Assembly: GCF_947498095.1 (NCBI RefSeq)
Contig: NZ_CANMJE010000021.1
Coordinates: 1 to 33,474 of the forward strand
DNA: 33,474 nucleotides
Reading direction: 5' to 3'
Source: an uncultured Shimia sp.
GTDB taxonomy: Bacteria; Pseudomonadota; Alphaproteobacteria; Rhodobacterales; Rhodobacteraceae
Shown here: positions 1-15,997 of the stretch, piece by piece
Numbering within the stretch: the stretch's first letter is position 1
Layout: every line of letters begins with the position of its first letter
Made by a program: the position numbers and the translations under genes
Notes under the pieces: generated by a model
What the model was told of the DNA's origin: nothing
Databases searched by the model: none
Seen by the model: the letters and a program-made list of their open reading frames with translations, nothing else

Positions 1-101
1 TTGGTGATCGCTGCCGTCAGAGTGGTCTTACCGTGGTCAACGTGACCGATGGTGCCGATGTTGCAGTGCGGTTTACTGCGTTCAAACTTTTCCTTAGCCA
101 T
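1..101 (-). CDS. tuf: Elongation factor Tu, 5' part only (runs off left edge)
   Basis: EF-Tu is the GTPase that delivers aminoacyl-tRNA to the ribosome. Only about 33 N-terminal codons are present. They begin [16 protein letters not shown] and contain the complete G1 P-loop GHVDHGKT, which identifies the gene. The ATG complement is at 99-101, and a very strong Shine-Dalgarno (AAGGAGG) lies just upstream, so the start is secure. It is the last gene of the str operon (rpsL-rpsG-fusA-tuf), 54 bases after the fusA stop. The rest of the gene is outside the window. A second tuf end lies at the right edge of the window. Confidence 0.97.
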   Translation of the reverse strand, partial: MAKEKFERSKPHCNIGTIGHVDHGKTTLTAAIT

Positions 102-124
102 GGTGGCCTCCTTGATGTCTGGTG

Positions 125-147
125 GGGGAAGCGGTGACCGCTTCCCC
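125..147 (-). promoter_or_regulatory. Strong hairpin between fusA and tuf, no U-tract
   Basis: A perfect 10-bp stem (GGGGAAGCGG pairing with CCGCTTCCCC) closes a 3-base loop, 9 bases after the fusA stop. No T-run follows in either direction, so it is not an intrinsic terminator. It would protect or delimit the fusA 3' end, or serve as an RNA processing site separating the fusA and tuf messages. That role is inferred from position and structure only. Confidence 0.6.
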
Positions 148-155
148 AATTTCGC

Positions 156-2273
156 TTAGGCGTATTTCGCCTGAATTTCTTCCGAGATGTTCTGCGGAAC
201 CGGATCGTAGTGATCGAACTGCATGGTGAACTGGGCGCGGCCCGACGACATCGAACGAAGTGTGTTGATGTAGCCGAACATGTTGGCCAGAGGCACAAAA
301 CAGTCGATTGCAACGGCGTTGCCGCGTGGTTCCTGACCAGTCACCTGGCCACGACGCGAGGTCAGATCGCCAATGATACCGCCGGTATATTCTTCCGGGG
401 TAATCACTTCGACCTTCATGATCGGTTCCAAGAGCTTGGCGCCGCCCATGCGCATACCTTCACGCATACACATACGACCTGCGATCTCAAAGGCGAGAAC
501 CGACGAGTCAACATCGTGGAACTTACCGTCGATCAAAGCCACCTTGAAATCGATCACTGGGAAGCCAGCCAGAGGGCCGCTGTCCATGACCGAGTTGATG
601 CCTTTTTCAACACCCGGGATGTATTCCTTGGGAACCGAACCACCAACGATGCGGGACTCAAACGAATAGCCTTCACCAGCTTCGGTCGGCGAGATGATCA
701 TTTTCACCTCGGCGTACTGACCAGAGCCACCCGACTGTTTCTTGTGGGTGTAGGTGTGCTCGACCTCTTTCGAGATGGTTTCACGATAGGCCACCTGAGG
801 TGCACCAATGTTCGCTTCAACCTTGAACTCGCGCTTCAGACGATCCACGAGGATGTCCAAGTGAAGTTCGCCCATGCCCTTCATGATGGTCTGACCGCTT
901 TCGATGTCAGTTTCCACACGGAACGAGGGGTCTTCGGCAGCCAGACGGCCCAGACCTTGGCTCATCTTCTCTTGGTCAGCCTTGGTTTTAGGCTCAACCG
1001 CGATCTCGATGACCGGATCAGGGAATGTCATGGTTTCAAGAACCACAGGATCGTTGACGGCGCAGAGCGTGTCCCCGGTTGTGGTGTCTTTCAGACCGGC
1101 CAGCGCGATGATGTCACCAGCAAATGCCTCGGTGATTTCTTCACGGTTGTTCGAGTGCATCATCATCATACGACCGATGCGCTCTTTCTTGCCTTTGGTC
1201 GAGTTCAGGAGCGTGTCGCCCTTGCCCAACGTGCCCGAGTAGATGCGGGTAAAGGTCAGCGAGCCAACAAAGGGGTCGTTCATGATTTTGAACGCGAGAC
1301 CTGAGAACGCCATGTCGTCGTCCGCACGGCGGGCGATGTCACGAGTTTCAGTTTCGTCACCGGGTTTGAAGCCCATGTAGTCAACAACGTCCAGCGGGCT
1401 GGGCAGATAGTCGATCACAGCGTTCAACAGAGGCTGAACGCCTTTGTTTTTGAACGCGGAGCCACCCAGAACCGGAACGAACGCCATTTCCAGTGTCCCT
1501 TTGCGCAGCAGTTTGCGCAGGGTTGGAACGTCGGGCTCGTTGCCTTCCAGGTATTCCATCATCGCGTCGTCGTCCATTTCGACGGCCGCTTCGATCATTT
1601 TGCCACGCCATTCGTTGGCCATGTCCTGCAGGCTCTCACGGATCGGCGCTTTGATCCACGATGCGCCAAGGTCTTCACCCTGCCACAGCCATTCTTCCAT
1701 GGTCACCAGATCAACCAGGCCTTCCAGCTCGGTTTCGGCGCCAATCGGAACACCGATTGGAACAGCAACCGCACCGGTGCGGTCTTCAATCATGTGAACA
1801 CAGTTGAAGAAGTCAGCGCCGATTTTGTCCATCTTGTTGACGAAAACCATACGCGGAACCTTGTAGCGGTCAGCCTGACGCCACACGGTTTCGGTTTGGG
1901 GTTCAACACCGGCGTTGGCGTCGAGAACACAGACAGCGCCATCGAGAACCGCCAGCGAACGCTCAACTTCAATGGTGAAGTCAACGTGGCCGGGGGTGTC
2001 GATGATGTTCAGGCGGTGCTTTTCGGAGTCAGCAGTCTGACCATCTTCGGTGCGTTCCCAGAATGTGGTGGTCGCAGCCGACGTGATGGTGATGCCGCGT
2101 TCCTGCTCCTGCTCCATCCAGTCCATGGTGGCTGCACCGTCGTGCACCTCACCAATGTTGTGGGATTTGCCGGTGTAATACAGGATGCGTTCCGAGCAGG
2201 TTGTTTTACCTGCATCGATGTGCGCCATGATACCGAAGTTGCGGTAATGATCGAGCGTATAATCGCGTGCCAT
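156..2273 (-). CDS. fusA: Elongation factor G
   Basis: EF-G is the translational GTPase that drives ribosomal translocation and, with ribosome recycling factor, splits post-termination ribosomes in the cytoplasm. The protein is 705 aa, matching the usual bacterial length of about 700. The G domain shows the P-loop AHIDAGKTT (about residues 17-25), [10 protein letters not shown] in switch [11 protein letters not shown], and the NKMD specificity motif. Domains II-V follow with no interruption. The start [12 protein letters not shown] is the family's usual N terminus, and AGAGG lies about 10 bases upstream. It sits in the str operon 21 bases after rpsG. No features suggest a second, specialised EF-G; this is the housekeeping copy. 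Confidence 0.98.
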   Translation of the reverse strand: MARDYTLDHYRNFGIMAHIDAGKTTCSERILYYTGKSHNIGEVHDGAATMDWMEQEQERGITITSAATTTFWERTEDGQTADSEKHRLNIIDTPGHVDFTIEVERSLAVLDGAVCVLDANAGVEPQTETVWRQADRYKVPRMVFVNKMDKIGADFFNCVHMIEDRTGAVAVPIGVPIGAETELEGLVDLVTMEEWLWQGEDLGASWIKAPIRESLQDMANEWRGKMIEAAVEMDDDAMMEYLEGNEPDVPTLRKLLRKGTLEMAFVPVLGGSAFKNKGVQPLLNAVIDYLPSPLDVVDYMGFKPGDETETRDIARRADDDMAFSGLAFKIMNDPFVGSLTFTRIYSGTLGKGDTLLNSTKGKKERIGRMMMMHSNNREEITEAFAGDIIALAGLKDTTTGDTLCAVNDPVVLETMTFPDPVIEIAVEPKTKADQEKMSQGLGRLAAEDPSFRVETDIESGQTIMKGMGELHLDILVDRLKREFKVEANIGAPQVAYRETISKEVEHTYTHKKQSGGSGQYAEVKMIISPTEAGEGYSFESRIVGGSVPKEYIPGVEKGINSVMDSGPLAGFPVIDFKVALIDGKFHDVDSSVLAFEIAGRMCMREGMRMGGAKLLEPIMKVEVITPEEYTGGIIGDLTSRRGQVTGQEPRGNAVAIDCFVPLANMFGYINTLRSMSSGRAQFTMQFDHYDPVPQNISEEIQAKYA

Positions 2274-2294
2274 TGGTTTGATGCCTCTCTGGGA

Positions 2295-2780
<486 letters not shown>

Positions 2781-3152
2781 TTACTTAGGACGCTTCGCGC
2801 CGTATTTCGAACGACGTTGCTTACGGTCTTTGACGCCTTGGGTATCCAGAACACCGCGCAGGATGTGGTAACGGACACCCGGAAGGTCTTTCACACGACC
2901 GCCACGGATAAGAACAACCGAGTGCTCTTGCAGGTTGTGGCTTTCACCCGGGATGTACGAAATGACTTCGTAACCGTTGGTCAGGCGAACCTTGGCCACT
3001 TTCCGCATCGCCGAGTTCGGCTTTTTCGGAGTGGTTGTGTAAACGCGGGTGCAAACGCCACGTTTTTGGGGACACTGCTCAAGGTGCTGCGACTTCGAGC
3101 GCTTGATTTTAGGCTGACGCGGCTTGCGGATCAGCTGTTGGATCGTTGGCAT
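2781..3152 (-). CDS. rpsL: 30S ribosomal protein S12
   Basis: S12 lies at the decoding centre and controls translational accuracy. The start chosen is [12 protein letters not shown] at 3152, giving 123 aa, the standard length. An in-frame upstream extension of 33 codons is not conserved and belongs to the leader. GAAAGAG precedes the ATG. The block [13 protein letters not shown] carries the unmodified lysine pair around which streptomycin-resistance changes arise, and the second resistance region GGRVKDLPG is also intact, so the sequence is of the streptomycin-sensitive type. It is the first gene of the str operon and is preceded by a 220-base leader and a strong promoter. Confidence 0.97.
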   Translation of the reverse strand: MPTIQQLIRKPRQPKIKRSKSQHLEQCPQKRGVCTRVYTTTPKKPNSAMRKVAKVRLTNGYEVISYIPGESHNLQEHSVVLIRGGRVKDLPGVRYHILRGVLDTQGVKDRKQRRSKYGAKRPK

Positions 3153-3374
3153 AGGGTCTCTTTCCCGTTTCCAATTATTGCTACAAAGGGCGATCCCCTC
3201 TGCGGTGCGACTTTTACGCGGCCTGTGCGTCCACAAGCGCAAAAACCGCAATCGTTTCCATTCCGAGGCAAACGACGCGGTGTGTTTCCAGAGGATCGGG
3301 GCTTAAAAGTAGCCCGGACCTTGTCCACTTAAGTTTTGAATTCGGTGGTCGGGGACGTCCCCATTTACCGGATG
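3153..3374 (-). promoter_or_regulatory. Long 5' leader of the str operon
   Basis: If transcription starts about 7 bases beyond the -10 box at 3381-3386, the rpsL message has an untranslated leader of roughly 220 bases. It contains a perfect 12-base palindrome, GGGGACGTCCCC (3351-3362), close to the presumed start site, and ACTTAAGT (3327-3334). A leader this long on a ribosomal protein operon is a natural place for autogenous or growth-rate control, but I recognise no named leader motif. Confidence 0.45.
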
Positions 3375-3380
3375 AGCGCG

Positions 3381-3409
3381 CGTATACGCAGAGTCGCAGG
3401 CCTTGTCAA
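3381..3409 (-). promoter_or_regulatory. Promoter of the rpsL-rpsG-fusA-tuf operon
   Basis: On the minus strand there is a perfect -35 hexamer TTGACA (3404-3409), a spacer of exactly 17 bases, and a -10 hexamer TATACG (3381-3386). It lies between the end of the EamA gene and rpsL and points toward rpsL. This is the best sigma-70-type promoter in the window and fits a highly expressed ribosomal protein operon that has become separated from rpoC. Confidence 0.75.
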
Positions 3410-3426
3410 CAGCACGCCCGGCGGTC

Positions 3427-4305
3427 TCAGGCACGTCGGCGCAGTTGGCCTTCGCGCAAAAGCGTAAAGATGCCGGTCGCCGCAACAATCGCTGCCCCGA
3501 TCAACGTGAGCGTGTCCGGCCAGTCGCCAAACACCACCAACCCCAGCAGCAAAGCCCAAACGAGGCTGGTGTAGCGGAAGGGTGCTACGAAACTCACCTC
3601 GCCAATACGCATGACCGCCACGGAAAAGAAGTATCCGCCGATGATAAAGACCGACGCTCCGGCCAACAGCGCCGCATCGCGCGCGGTAACGGGAATCCAT
3701 GTCTCGGATTGCGTCGCAATGGCCGAAAACAGCATCACGCCAACCGACGCGGCCAGTGTCACAGTCATCGATGGCACCGCCGACGACATGCGGCGGGTCG
3801 ACAGATCGCGCAGCGTGACACATGCCACGGCTGCCAGTGCGTAAAACGCATAAATGTCAAAGCCGTCCGGGCCAGGCCGCACGATCAGCAGCATCCCGGC
3901 AAACCCCACAAGGATCGCTGTCATGCGTCGCCAGCCAACAGCTTCTCGGAAGATCAGAGCCCCTCCCAATGTCACGGTAAGGGGCAAAACCTGCAAAACC
4001 GCCGTTACGTTGGCAATCGGCATGTTCATAAGCGCGGTGATAAAGAAAAACGCTGCCCCGATCTCGCTGGCGGTGCGCAGGCCGATCATCGCCCAGTCGG
4101 ACGCAGGCAGACGCAACCGTATGGCCCCCATCATCCGCGCCATGACAAAAATGAGAACCGTGGTCATTGCTCCGCGCAGAAACAACAGCTGAAACAATGG
4201 CATCTCGGGGCCAATCAGTTTGATGCAGGTGTCGTTGAAGGTGAACGCCGCCATCGAGCACATCATCAGAAGCGCGCCCTTCATGTTATCTGACAGCTTG
4301 TTCAT
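3427..4305 (-). CDS. EamA/DMT-family membrane transporter
   Basis: This is a member of the drug/metabolite transporter superfamily, inner-membrane exporters or exchangers of small metabolites; the substrate cannot be read from sequence. The 292-aa protein is almost entirely hydrophobic, with about ten predicted helices in two repeated EamA halves, the first beginning near MKGALLMMCSMAAFTFNDTC and the second near FYALAAVACVTLRDLS. The start MNKLSDNMKG at 4305 was chosen because helix 1 follows directly; a longer upstream frame reads through the promoter region. Its placement is odd, between rpoC and rpsL, which are usually adjacent or nearly so. The rpoC terminator lies upstream, so it probably has its own weak promoter. 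No terminator follows it, so its transcript could run into the str operon. Confidence 0.85.
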   Translation of the reverse strand: MNKLSDNMKGALLMMCSMAAFTFNDTCIKLIGPEMPLFQLLFLRGAMTTVLIFVMARMMGAIRLRLPASDWAMIGLRTASEIGAAFFFITALMNMPIANVTAVLQVLPLTVTLGGALIFREAVGWRRMTAILVGFAGMLLIVRPGPDGFDIYAFYALAAVACVTLRDLSTRRMSSAVPSMTVTLAASVGVMLFSAIATQSETWIPVTARDAALLAGASVFIIGGYFFSVAVMRIGEVSFVAPFRYTSLVWALLLGLVVFGDWPDTLTLIGAAIVAATGIFTLLREGQLRRRA

Positions 4306-4401
4306 TGCAGTCGAAATTCCCTGTTCAAACGCGGCGACCCTAAGTCCGGGCGGCCCCTTCGCCAAGTCCGTTCTTCGCAGAGTGCAGACCATCTGCCAAA
4401 G

Positions 4402-4435
4402 AAAAAGGCCCCCAGCGCGGTGCCGGGGGCCTTTT
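4402..4435 (-). terminator. Rho-independent terminator after rpoC
   Basis: On the minus strand the stem AAGGCCCCC pairs with GGGGGCCTT around an 11-base GC-rich loop, followed by a T-rich tail (TTTTTCTTT). It lies 22 bases beyond the rpoC stop. It closes the rplJ-rplL-rpoB-rpoC transcription unit and isolates the EamA gene downstream. The opposite strand also has four T after the stem, so it could act weakly in both directions. Confidence 0.9.
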
Positions 4436-4457
4436 CATGTTTGGGTCAGTGTCAGGA

Positions 4458-8705
<4,248 letters not shown>

Positions 8706-8759
8706 TTTGATGTCCTCAAATTCGTGCGGAAGGGAGCGAAGGGTAAGAGCGCGGGGCCC

Positions 8760-12899
<4,140 letters not shown>

Positions 12900-13041
12900 G
12901 GTCAGTAGCACCTTTCAGTTTCTCTAGCGAACGCGCCTGTCGTCGGGCCCCGACAGCGCACTCATCCGAGACGACACAAGTTCGATCAATTCCTGGCCTC
13001 CGTCCCAAAGGAAGCCTCCCGATCTTTGAACCTGGTCTTAG

Positions 13042-13062
13042 AAAACCCCCTGAAAAAAGGGG
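13042..13062 (-). terminator. Candidate attenuator between rplL and rpoB
   Basis: On the minus strand a short stem CCCCT/AGGGG around a T-rich loop is followed by GTTTTCT. The stem is only about 5 bp, so termination would be partial. The position, after rplL and before rpoB, is where E. coli has a known attenuator that lowers rpoBC expression relative to L7/L12. A similar role here is inferred from position. Confidence 0.45.
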
Positions 13063-13079
13063 CTCTCTGAGACAGGTTC

Positions 13080-13106
13080 GGCTGGGCCCGTAAAACGGAC
13101 CCAGCC
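13080..13106 (-). promoter_or_regulatory. Large stable hairpin downstream of rplL
   Basis: This is a 27-base inverted repeat. The outer arms GGCTGGG/CCCAGCC and inner arms CCGT/ACGG are joined by one T-G wobble, giving a 12-bp stem with a TTT loop. No T-run follows it. In E. coli the rplL-rpoB spacer contains an RNase III processing hairpin, and this structure is well placed to play that part, but the function is inferred. Confidence 0.55.
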
Positions 13107-13117
13107 TGACATCAATT

Positions 13118-13132
13118 CCGGGGAAACCCCGG
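13118..13132 (-). promoter_or_regulatory. Small hairpin at the rplL 3' end
   Basis: A perfect 6-bp stem CCGGGG/CCCCGG with a 3-base loop sits 6 bases after the rplL stop. No U-tract follows. It is the first of three successive hairpins in the rplL-rpoB spacer and could stabilise the rplJL message end. Confidence 0.45.
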
Positions 13133-13138
13133 CAATGA

Positions 13139-13522
13139 TTACTTAACTTCGACCTCGGCGCCAGCTGCTTCCAGCTTGCCTTTGATCTCTTCAGCTTCGT
13201 CTTTCGACACGCCTTCTTTGACAGCTTTGCCACCGGCTTCAACCAGTTCTTTAGCTTCTTTGAGGCCCAGGCCAGTGATGCCGCGGACTTCTTTGATGAC
13301 GTTGATTTTCGAGGCACCGGGCGACTTCAGGATGACGTCGAATTCGGTTTTCTCTTCCTCGGCTGCGCCACCGGCGTCGCCGCCAGCTGCACCTGCGACC
13401 ATTACGGCGCCGCCAGCGGCGGGCTCGATGCCGTACTCGTCTTTAAGGATTGTTTTCAGTTCTTGTGCTTCCAGCAGGGTCAGACCCACGATGCTTTCGG
13501 CGAGTGCTTTCAGATCAGCCAT
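13139..13522 (-). CDS. rplL: 50S ribosomal protein L7/L12
   Basis: L7/L12 forms the flexible multimeric stalk that recruits translational GTPases such as EF-G and EF-Tu. The 127-aa protein has the expected plan: an N-terminal dimerisation domain ([22 protein letters not shown]), an alanine/glycine hinge around residues 37-55, and the C-terminal factor-binding domain from EKTEFDVIL, including [20 protein letters not shown]. It lies 70 bases after rplJ in the same orientation, as in nearly all bacteria. Confidence 0.98.
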   Translation of the reverse strand: MADLKALAESIVGLTLLEAQELKTILKDEYGIEPAAGGAVMVAGAAGGDAGGAAEEEKTEFDVILKSPGASKINVIKEVRGITGLGLKEAKELVEAGGKAVKEGVSKDEAEEIKGKLEAAGAEVEVK

Positions 13523-13592
13523 TTTAGACTCTTTCCGTTTCTAATTTTGTGTCCAACGTCGGGCAACTTCCCAAACGCGGTTCTCAAGTTGC

Positions 13593-14111
13593 TTACGCGG
13601 CTTCTGCACGATCCTCGATGGTCGACAGAATACCGGCGATGTTGCTTGCAGGCGCGCCAATGGCACCGGCGATGTTCGAAGCAGGTGCGCCGATACAGCC
13701 CACGATCGAAGCAATGAGCTCCTCGCGCGAAGGCATTTTCGACACAGCTTGTACACCGGATCGGTCCAGAGCGTTCTCACCCATTGCACCGCCAAGAATT
13801 TCGAACTTTTTGTTCTCTTTGGCGAAGTCCTCGGCCACTTTGGCAGCTGCCACAGGGTCCTCGGAATAGGTCAGAACGGTCATGCCATCGAGATAGTCAG
13901 CAATGCTTGCGCAGGGCTTGCCCTCGAGGGCGATCTTGGCGAGCTTGTTTTTGGCAACACGAACAGCACCACCTGCGTCACGCGCACGTGCGCGCAGGTC
14001 TTGCATGTCAGCAACTGTGAGGCCCGCGTAGTGGGCAACCACTACGACGCCAGAGCTTTCAAAGATCTGGCCGAGTTCCTCGACCACTTTCTCTTTCTGG
14101 GCTCTATCCAC
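13593..14111 (-). CDS. rplJ: 50S ribosomal protein L10
   Basis: L10 anchors the L7/L12 stalk to 23S rRNA and in many bacteria represses its own operon. The start taken is GTG at 14111 (reading [13 protein letters not shown]), giving 172 aa, because GGAG lies 7 bases upstream and homologues begin here. An in-frame ATG 30 codons upstream would translate a structured RNA leader and was rejected. The conserved [12 protein letters not shown] block is present. The C terminus holds a short tandem repeat, two copies of [10 protein letters not shown], which contributes to the stalk-binding helix region. Its usual upstream partners rplK and rplA are not adjacent. Confidence 0.96.
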   Translation of the reverse strand: MDRAQKEKVVEELGQIFESSGVVVVAHYAGLTVADMQDLRARARDAGGAVRVAKNKLAKIALEGKPCASIADYLDGMTVLTYSEDPVAAAKVAEDFAKENKKFEILGGAMGENALDRSGVQAVSKMPSREELIASIVGCIGAPASNIAGAIGAPASNIAGILSTIEDRAEAA

Positions 14112-14145
14112 AGTTTTACTCCAAATTTGGGAAGCATGTGCCCCC

Positions 14146-14181
14146 CGGCTCATATTCGCTGGTTTCCCAGCATGAAGTCCG
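14146..14181 (-). promoter_or_regulatory. Likely L10 leader hairpin (autoregulatory site)
   Basis: About 35 bases before the rplJ GTG the minus strand folds into an interrupted hairpin. From the base it is CGG/CCG, a two-base bulge (AC), TTCAT/ATGAG, a four-base bulge (GAAT) on the 3' side, then GCTGG/CCAGC capped by a GAAA tetraloop. The asymmetric purine-rich bulge next to stable stems resembles the kink-turn structure bound by the L10(L12)4 complex in known L10 leaders. The structure is seen in the sequence; the assignment as an L10 leader is inferred from position and shape. Confidence 0.6.
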
Positions 14182-14291
14182 TATTTACGGGGCATCGCCA
14201 TTATCGCCCGAGAGCATCTAGCCCACGGAAAATCTGGTTCTTTCCCGCCTCAGGCAGGAATTATGGCTTGCGCCACCCACCGTCTCGGACG

Positions 14292-14327
14292 AAACAAAAC
14301 AAAGCGCACGACGAATCGCACGCTTTG
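14292..14327 (-). terminator. Terminator or attenuator upstream of rplJ
   Basis: On the minus strand CAAAGCG pairs with CGCTTTG around a 14-base loop, followed by TTTTGTTTC. It is oriented toward rplJ with nothing upstream on that strand for over 10 kb. It is therefore either an attenuator in the rplJ leader or a leftover terminator of a gene that once lay here, for example rplA. Confidence 0.65.
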
Positions 14328-14861
14328 CTTCGAGGGTTATTTAGGCGAACGGGGCCGGGTTTCCAAGGGGTAAAACGTGCGCACGGCGGGATTTATGCCA
14401 GACTTATGGCTCTGCCCTGCCCCCGTTCTAGATTTTGTCACCAGTGTATCGCTCTGAATGACGCCAATCCCCAACGGATTTCGCATCGACGGCGAACTGC
14501 AAGTTTGAGCCCAAAATGGACAATGGCGTCACCCAAAATGCGTGGGCCTTTTGCTTCTAGAGCCTAATGCATATCAGCAGTTGAATGACACATTTCCCTT
14601 TATTCAAGATTGCGCGATGCGGAACTCTGTTAAGCTTTGTGGCTTAGATCGTTTGATGCTGCAGATTCTGCCGTTTGTTTTGGCTTCACGAATTGTTCAG
14701 CTCCGATGCCAAACATGTGATCCCGCAGAATAGAGCGACTGTTTTTTAAGGAAAAACTCTGATCCTAAGTTGGCATCATGCCCATTTCCAATTTTCGCTG
14801 GGTGATCCAAACCAACATGAGACACGTAAACAAGCTGTTAACCTAAAACTGGGAGTTAAAC
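14328..14861. other. Gene-free interval before the VPLPA-CTERM gene
   Basis: No coding region could be supported. It is more AT-rich than its surroundings. The open frames are short and do not resemble known proteins, and no remnant of rplA or rplK was recognised. The interval contains one copy of an intergenic repeat-like motif (14494-14526) and presumably the promoters of the VPLPA-CTERM gene and possibly of rplJ, but no convincing hexamer pairs were found. Confidence 0.5.
14494..14526 (+). repeat. Degenerate intergenic repeat, TTTGAGCCCA type, copy 1
   Basis: This segment aligns with 17282-17312: AAC.GCA, then a shared core TTTGAGCCCA, then A.TG and ACAA with one base of slippage. Both copies lie in non-coding DNA of this gene-poor stretch. 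The alignment is by eye, so the boundaries are approximate. Confidence 0.4.
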
Positions 14862-15467
14862 ATGATTAAACAGAGAATTCTTGGCCTTGCCATCGTCCTT
14901 GGACTTACCGTTCCGGTCGCTGAAAAAGCAACTGCGTCAACGGTGATATCCGGAGGAATAACGCAAGTTGACGTAACTGCTGATCTTACCGGATTGGGTT
15001 TGATCGGCTTCCCATTTGGCTCTGCTACAGCTGCTGATAGTGTATTTTCATTCCCGATCACCGGTGGTTCAGCTATTGCTCCTGACGACCTCCTTATTGA
15101 ACACGACGGATCGGGCGTGACACTGCAGGCTTTGGCCTCGCTGACAACTCAAGCAACCGTCGCAAATTTCCTGATCGATACTGTTGCCGGCGGTGTTTTT
15201 GGTGACGTGATCGGAGGCGCAAACGATGTATTCCTGTTCGAATTCGGTTCGGGTGATGATTTGCCGGGTATTGAGCTTGAAATCACATCGCAGTTCGCCA
15301 CCGCGCTTACATCGGTTTTCGGCGCCCCAGACCTGACTGGAGCGACGTTTGGTTACGCGTCGACATCACCCGATTTAGCGCCTGTTCCGCTGCCAGCAGG
15401 CCTGCCGCTGCTGCTTGGCGGCATGGCAATCTTGTTCGGTCTGCGCCGCCGTAATCAAGCGTCTTAG
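14862..15467 (+). CDS. Secreted VPLPA-CTERM domain protein
   Basis: This is a 201-aa exported protein of unknown function. An N-terminal signal peptide (MIKQRILGLAIVLGLTVPVA) is followed by a glycine/threonine/aspartate-rich, low-lysine passenger domain. The C terminus is a tripartite sorting signal: VPLPAG at residues 175-180, a hydrophobic helix, and a basic tail (RRR). This matches the VPLPA-CTERM class, which is processed at the inner membrane by a dedicated exosortase (XrtD), often for surface or exopolysaccharide-associated proteins. No exosortase gene is in the window, so the enzyme must be encoded elsewhere. The start has GGGAG 7 bases upstream. It is a single-gene unit with its own strong terminator. 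The passenger domain was not recognised. Confidence 0.85.
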   Translation: MIKQRILGLAIVLGLTVPVAEKATASTVISGGITQVDVTADLTGLGLIGFPFGSATAADSVFSFPITGGSAIAPDDLLIEHDGSGVTLQALASLTTQATVANFLIDTVAGGVFGDVIGGANDVFLFEFGSGDDLPGIELEITSQFATALTSVFGAPDLTGATFGYASTSPDLAPVPLPAGLPLLLGGMAILFGLRRRNQAS

Positions 15468-15521
15468 GACGGTCTGTAACAAAACACATGGTGTTTTACC
15501 CCCACGCTGAATCACCGATGG

Positions 15522-15558
15522 AGTTTCGGGAAAATATACTGTTTCCCGAAACTTTTTC
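15522..15558 (+). terminator. Rho-independent terminator of the VPLPA-CTERM gene
   Basis: A perfect 12-bp stem AGTTTCGGGAAA/TTTCCCGAAACT around an 8-base loop is followed by TTTTCTT. It lies 55 bases past the stop codon. The opposite strand lacks an equivalent T-run, so it serves the plus strand. Confidence 0.92.
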
Positions 15559-15997
15559 TTGATCTTCCTGAACGACATAAACAGGTTAACGAGATCTGAG
15601 TTGGTTTTGCCATAAGAGTTAAGTGAGCAGTTGGAAGGCTTCCACTGCCGAAGTGGATATGGGAATTTTCATTGTTGTTTTGGGGCTAAAACAGAAGAAA
15701 CGTTTCTTTCGCTCCAAGACTTTGACGCGGGTCAGCATCCTTTAAATTTTGAAAAAGTTACATGTCTGCTTCGTCTCGAGGCTGTGTGGAAACTGGCTGA
15801 GTTTGCGCGGCTTTTCCTGAGCCGTTGGATTTGCGGGCGTTTTGCCGCTCGGAGCTCTCTGATTGTTAGATTTGGGTGGACGGCCGTTCCAGTGGCACTC
15901 TGAGGCGATCGGGCTTCGTTGAGATGCCGTCTTTCATCAAATCGCCGCCGATTAGGCCCTCATCGCGGCAACCAAGCACCCTCGCGCGACAAAATCG
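15559..15997. other. Gene-free interval before the truncated sulfatase
   Basis: The open frames here (the longest about 90 codons) have no recognisable domain, no convincing ribosome site and unusual residue composition. The missing 5' half of the alkyl-sulfatase gene should have been here but was not found. No insertion sequence ends or target duplications were recognised. Confidence 0.4.

Noticed and set aside
14112..14201. 30-codon N-terminal extension of L10 from an ATG at 14201
   Set aside because: It would translate the structured leader; homologues and the GGAG site support the GTG at 14111.
15631..15903. 90-codon open frame before the truncated sulfatase
   Set aside because: No recognisable domain, no clear ribosome site, and composition unlike neighbouring genes.
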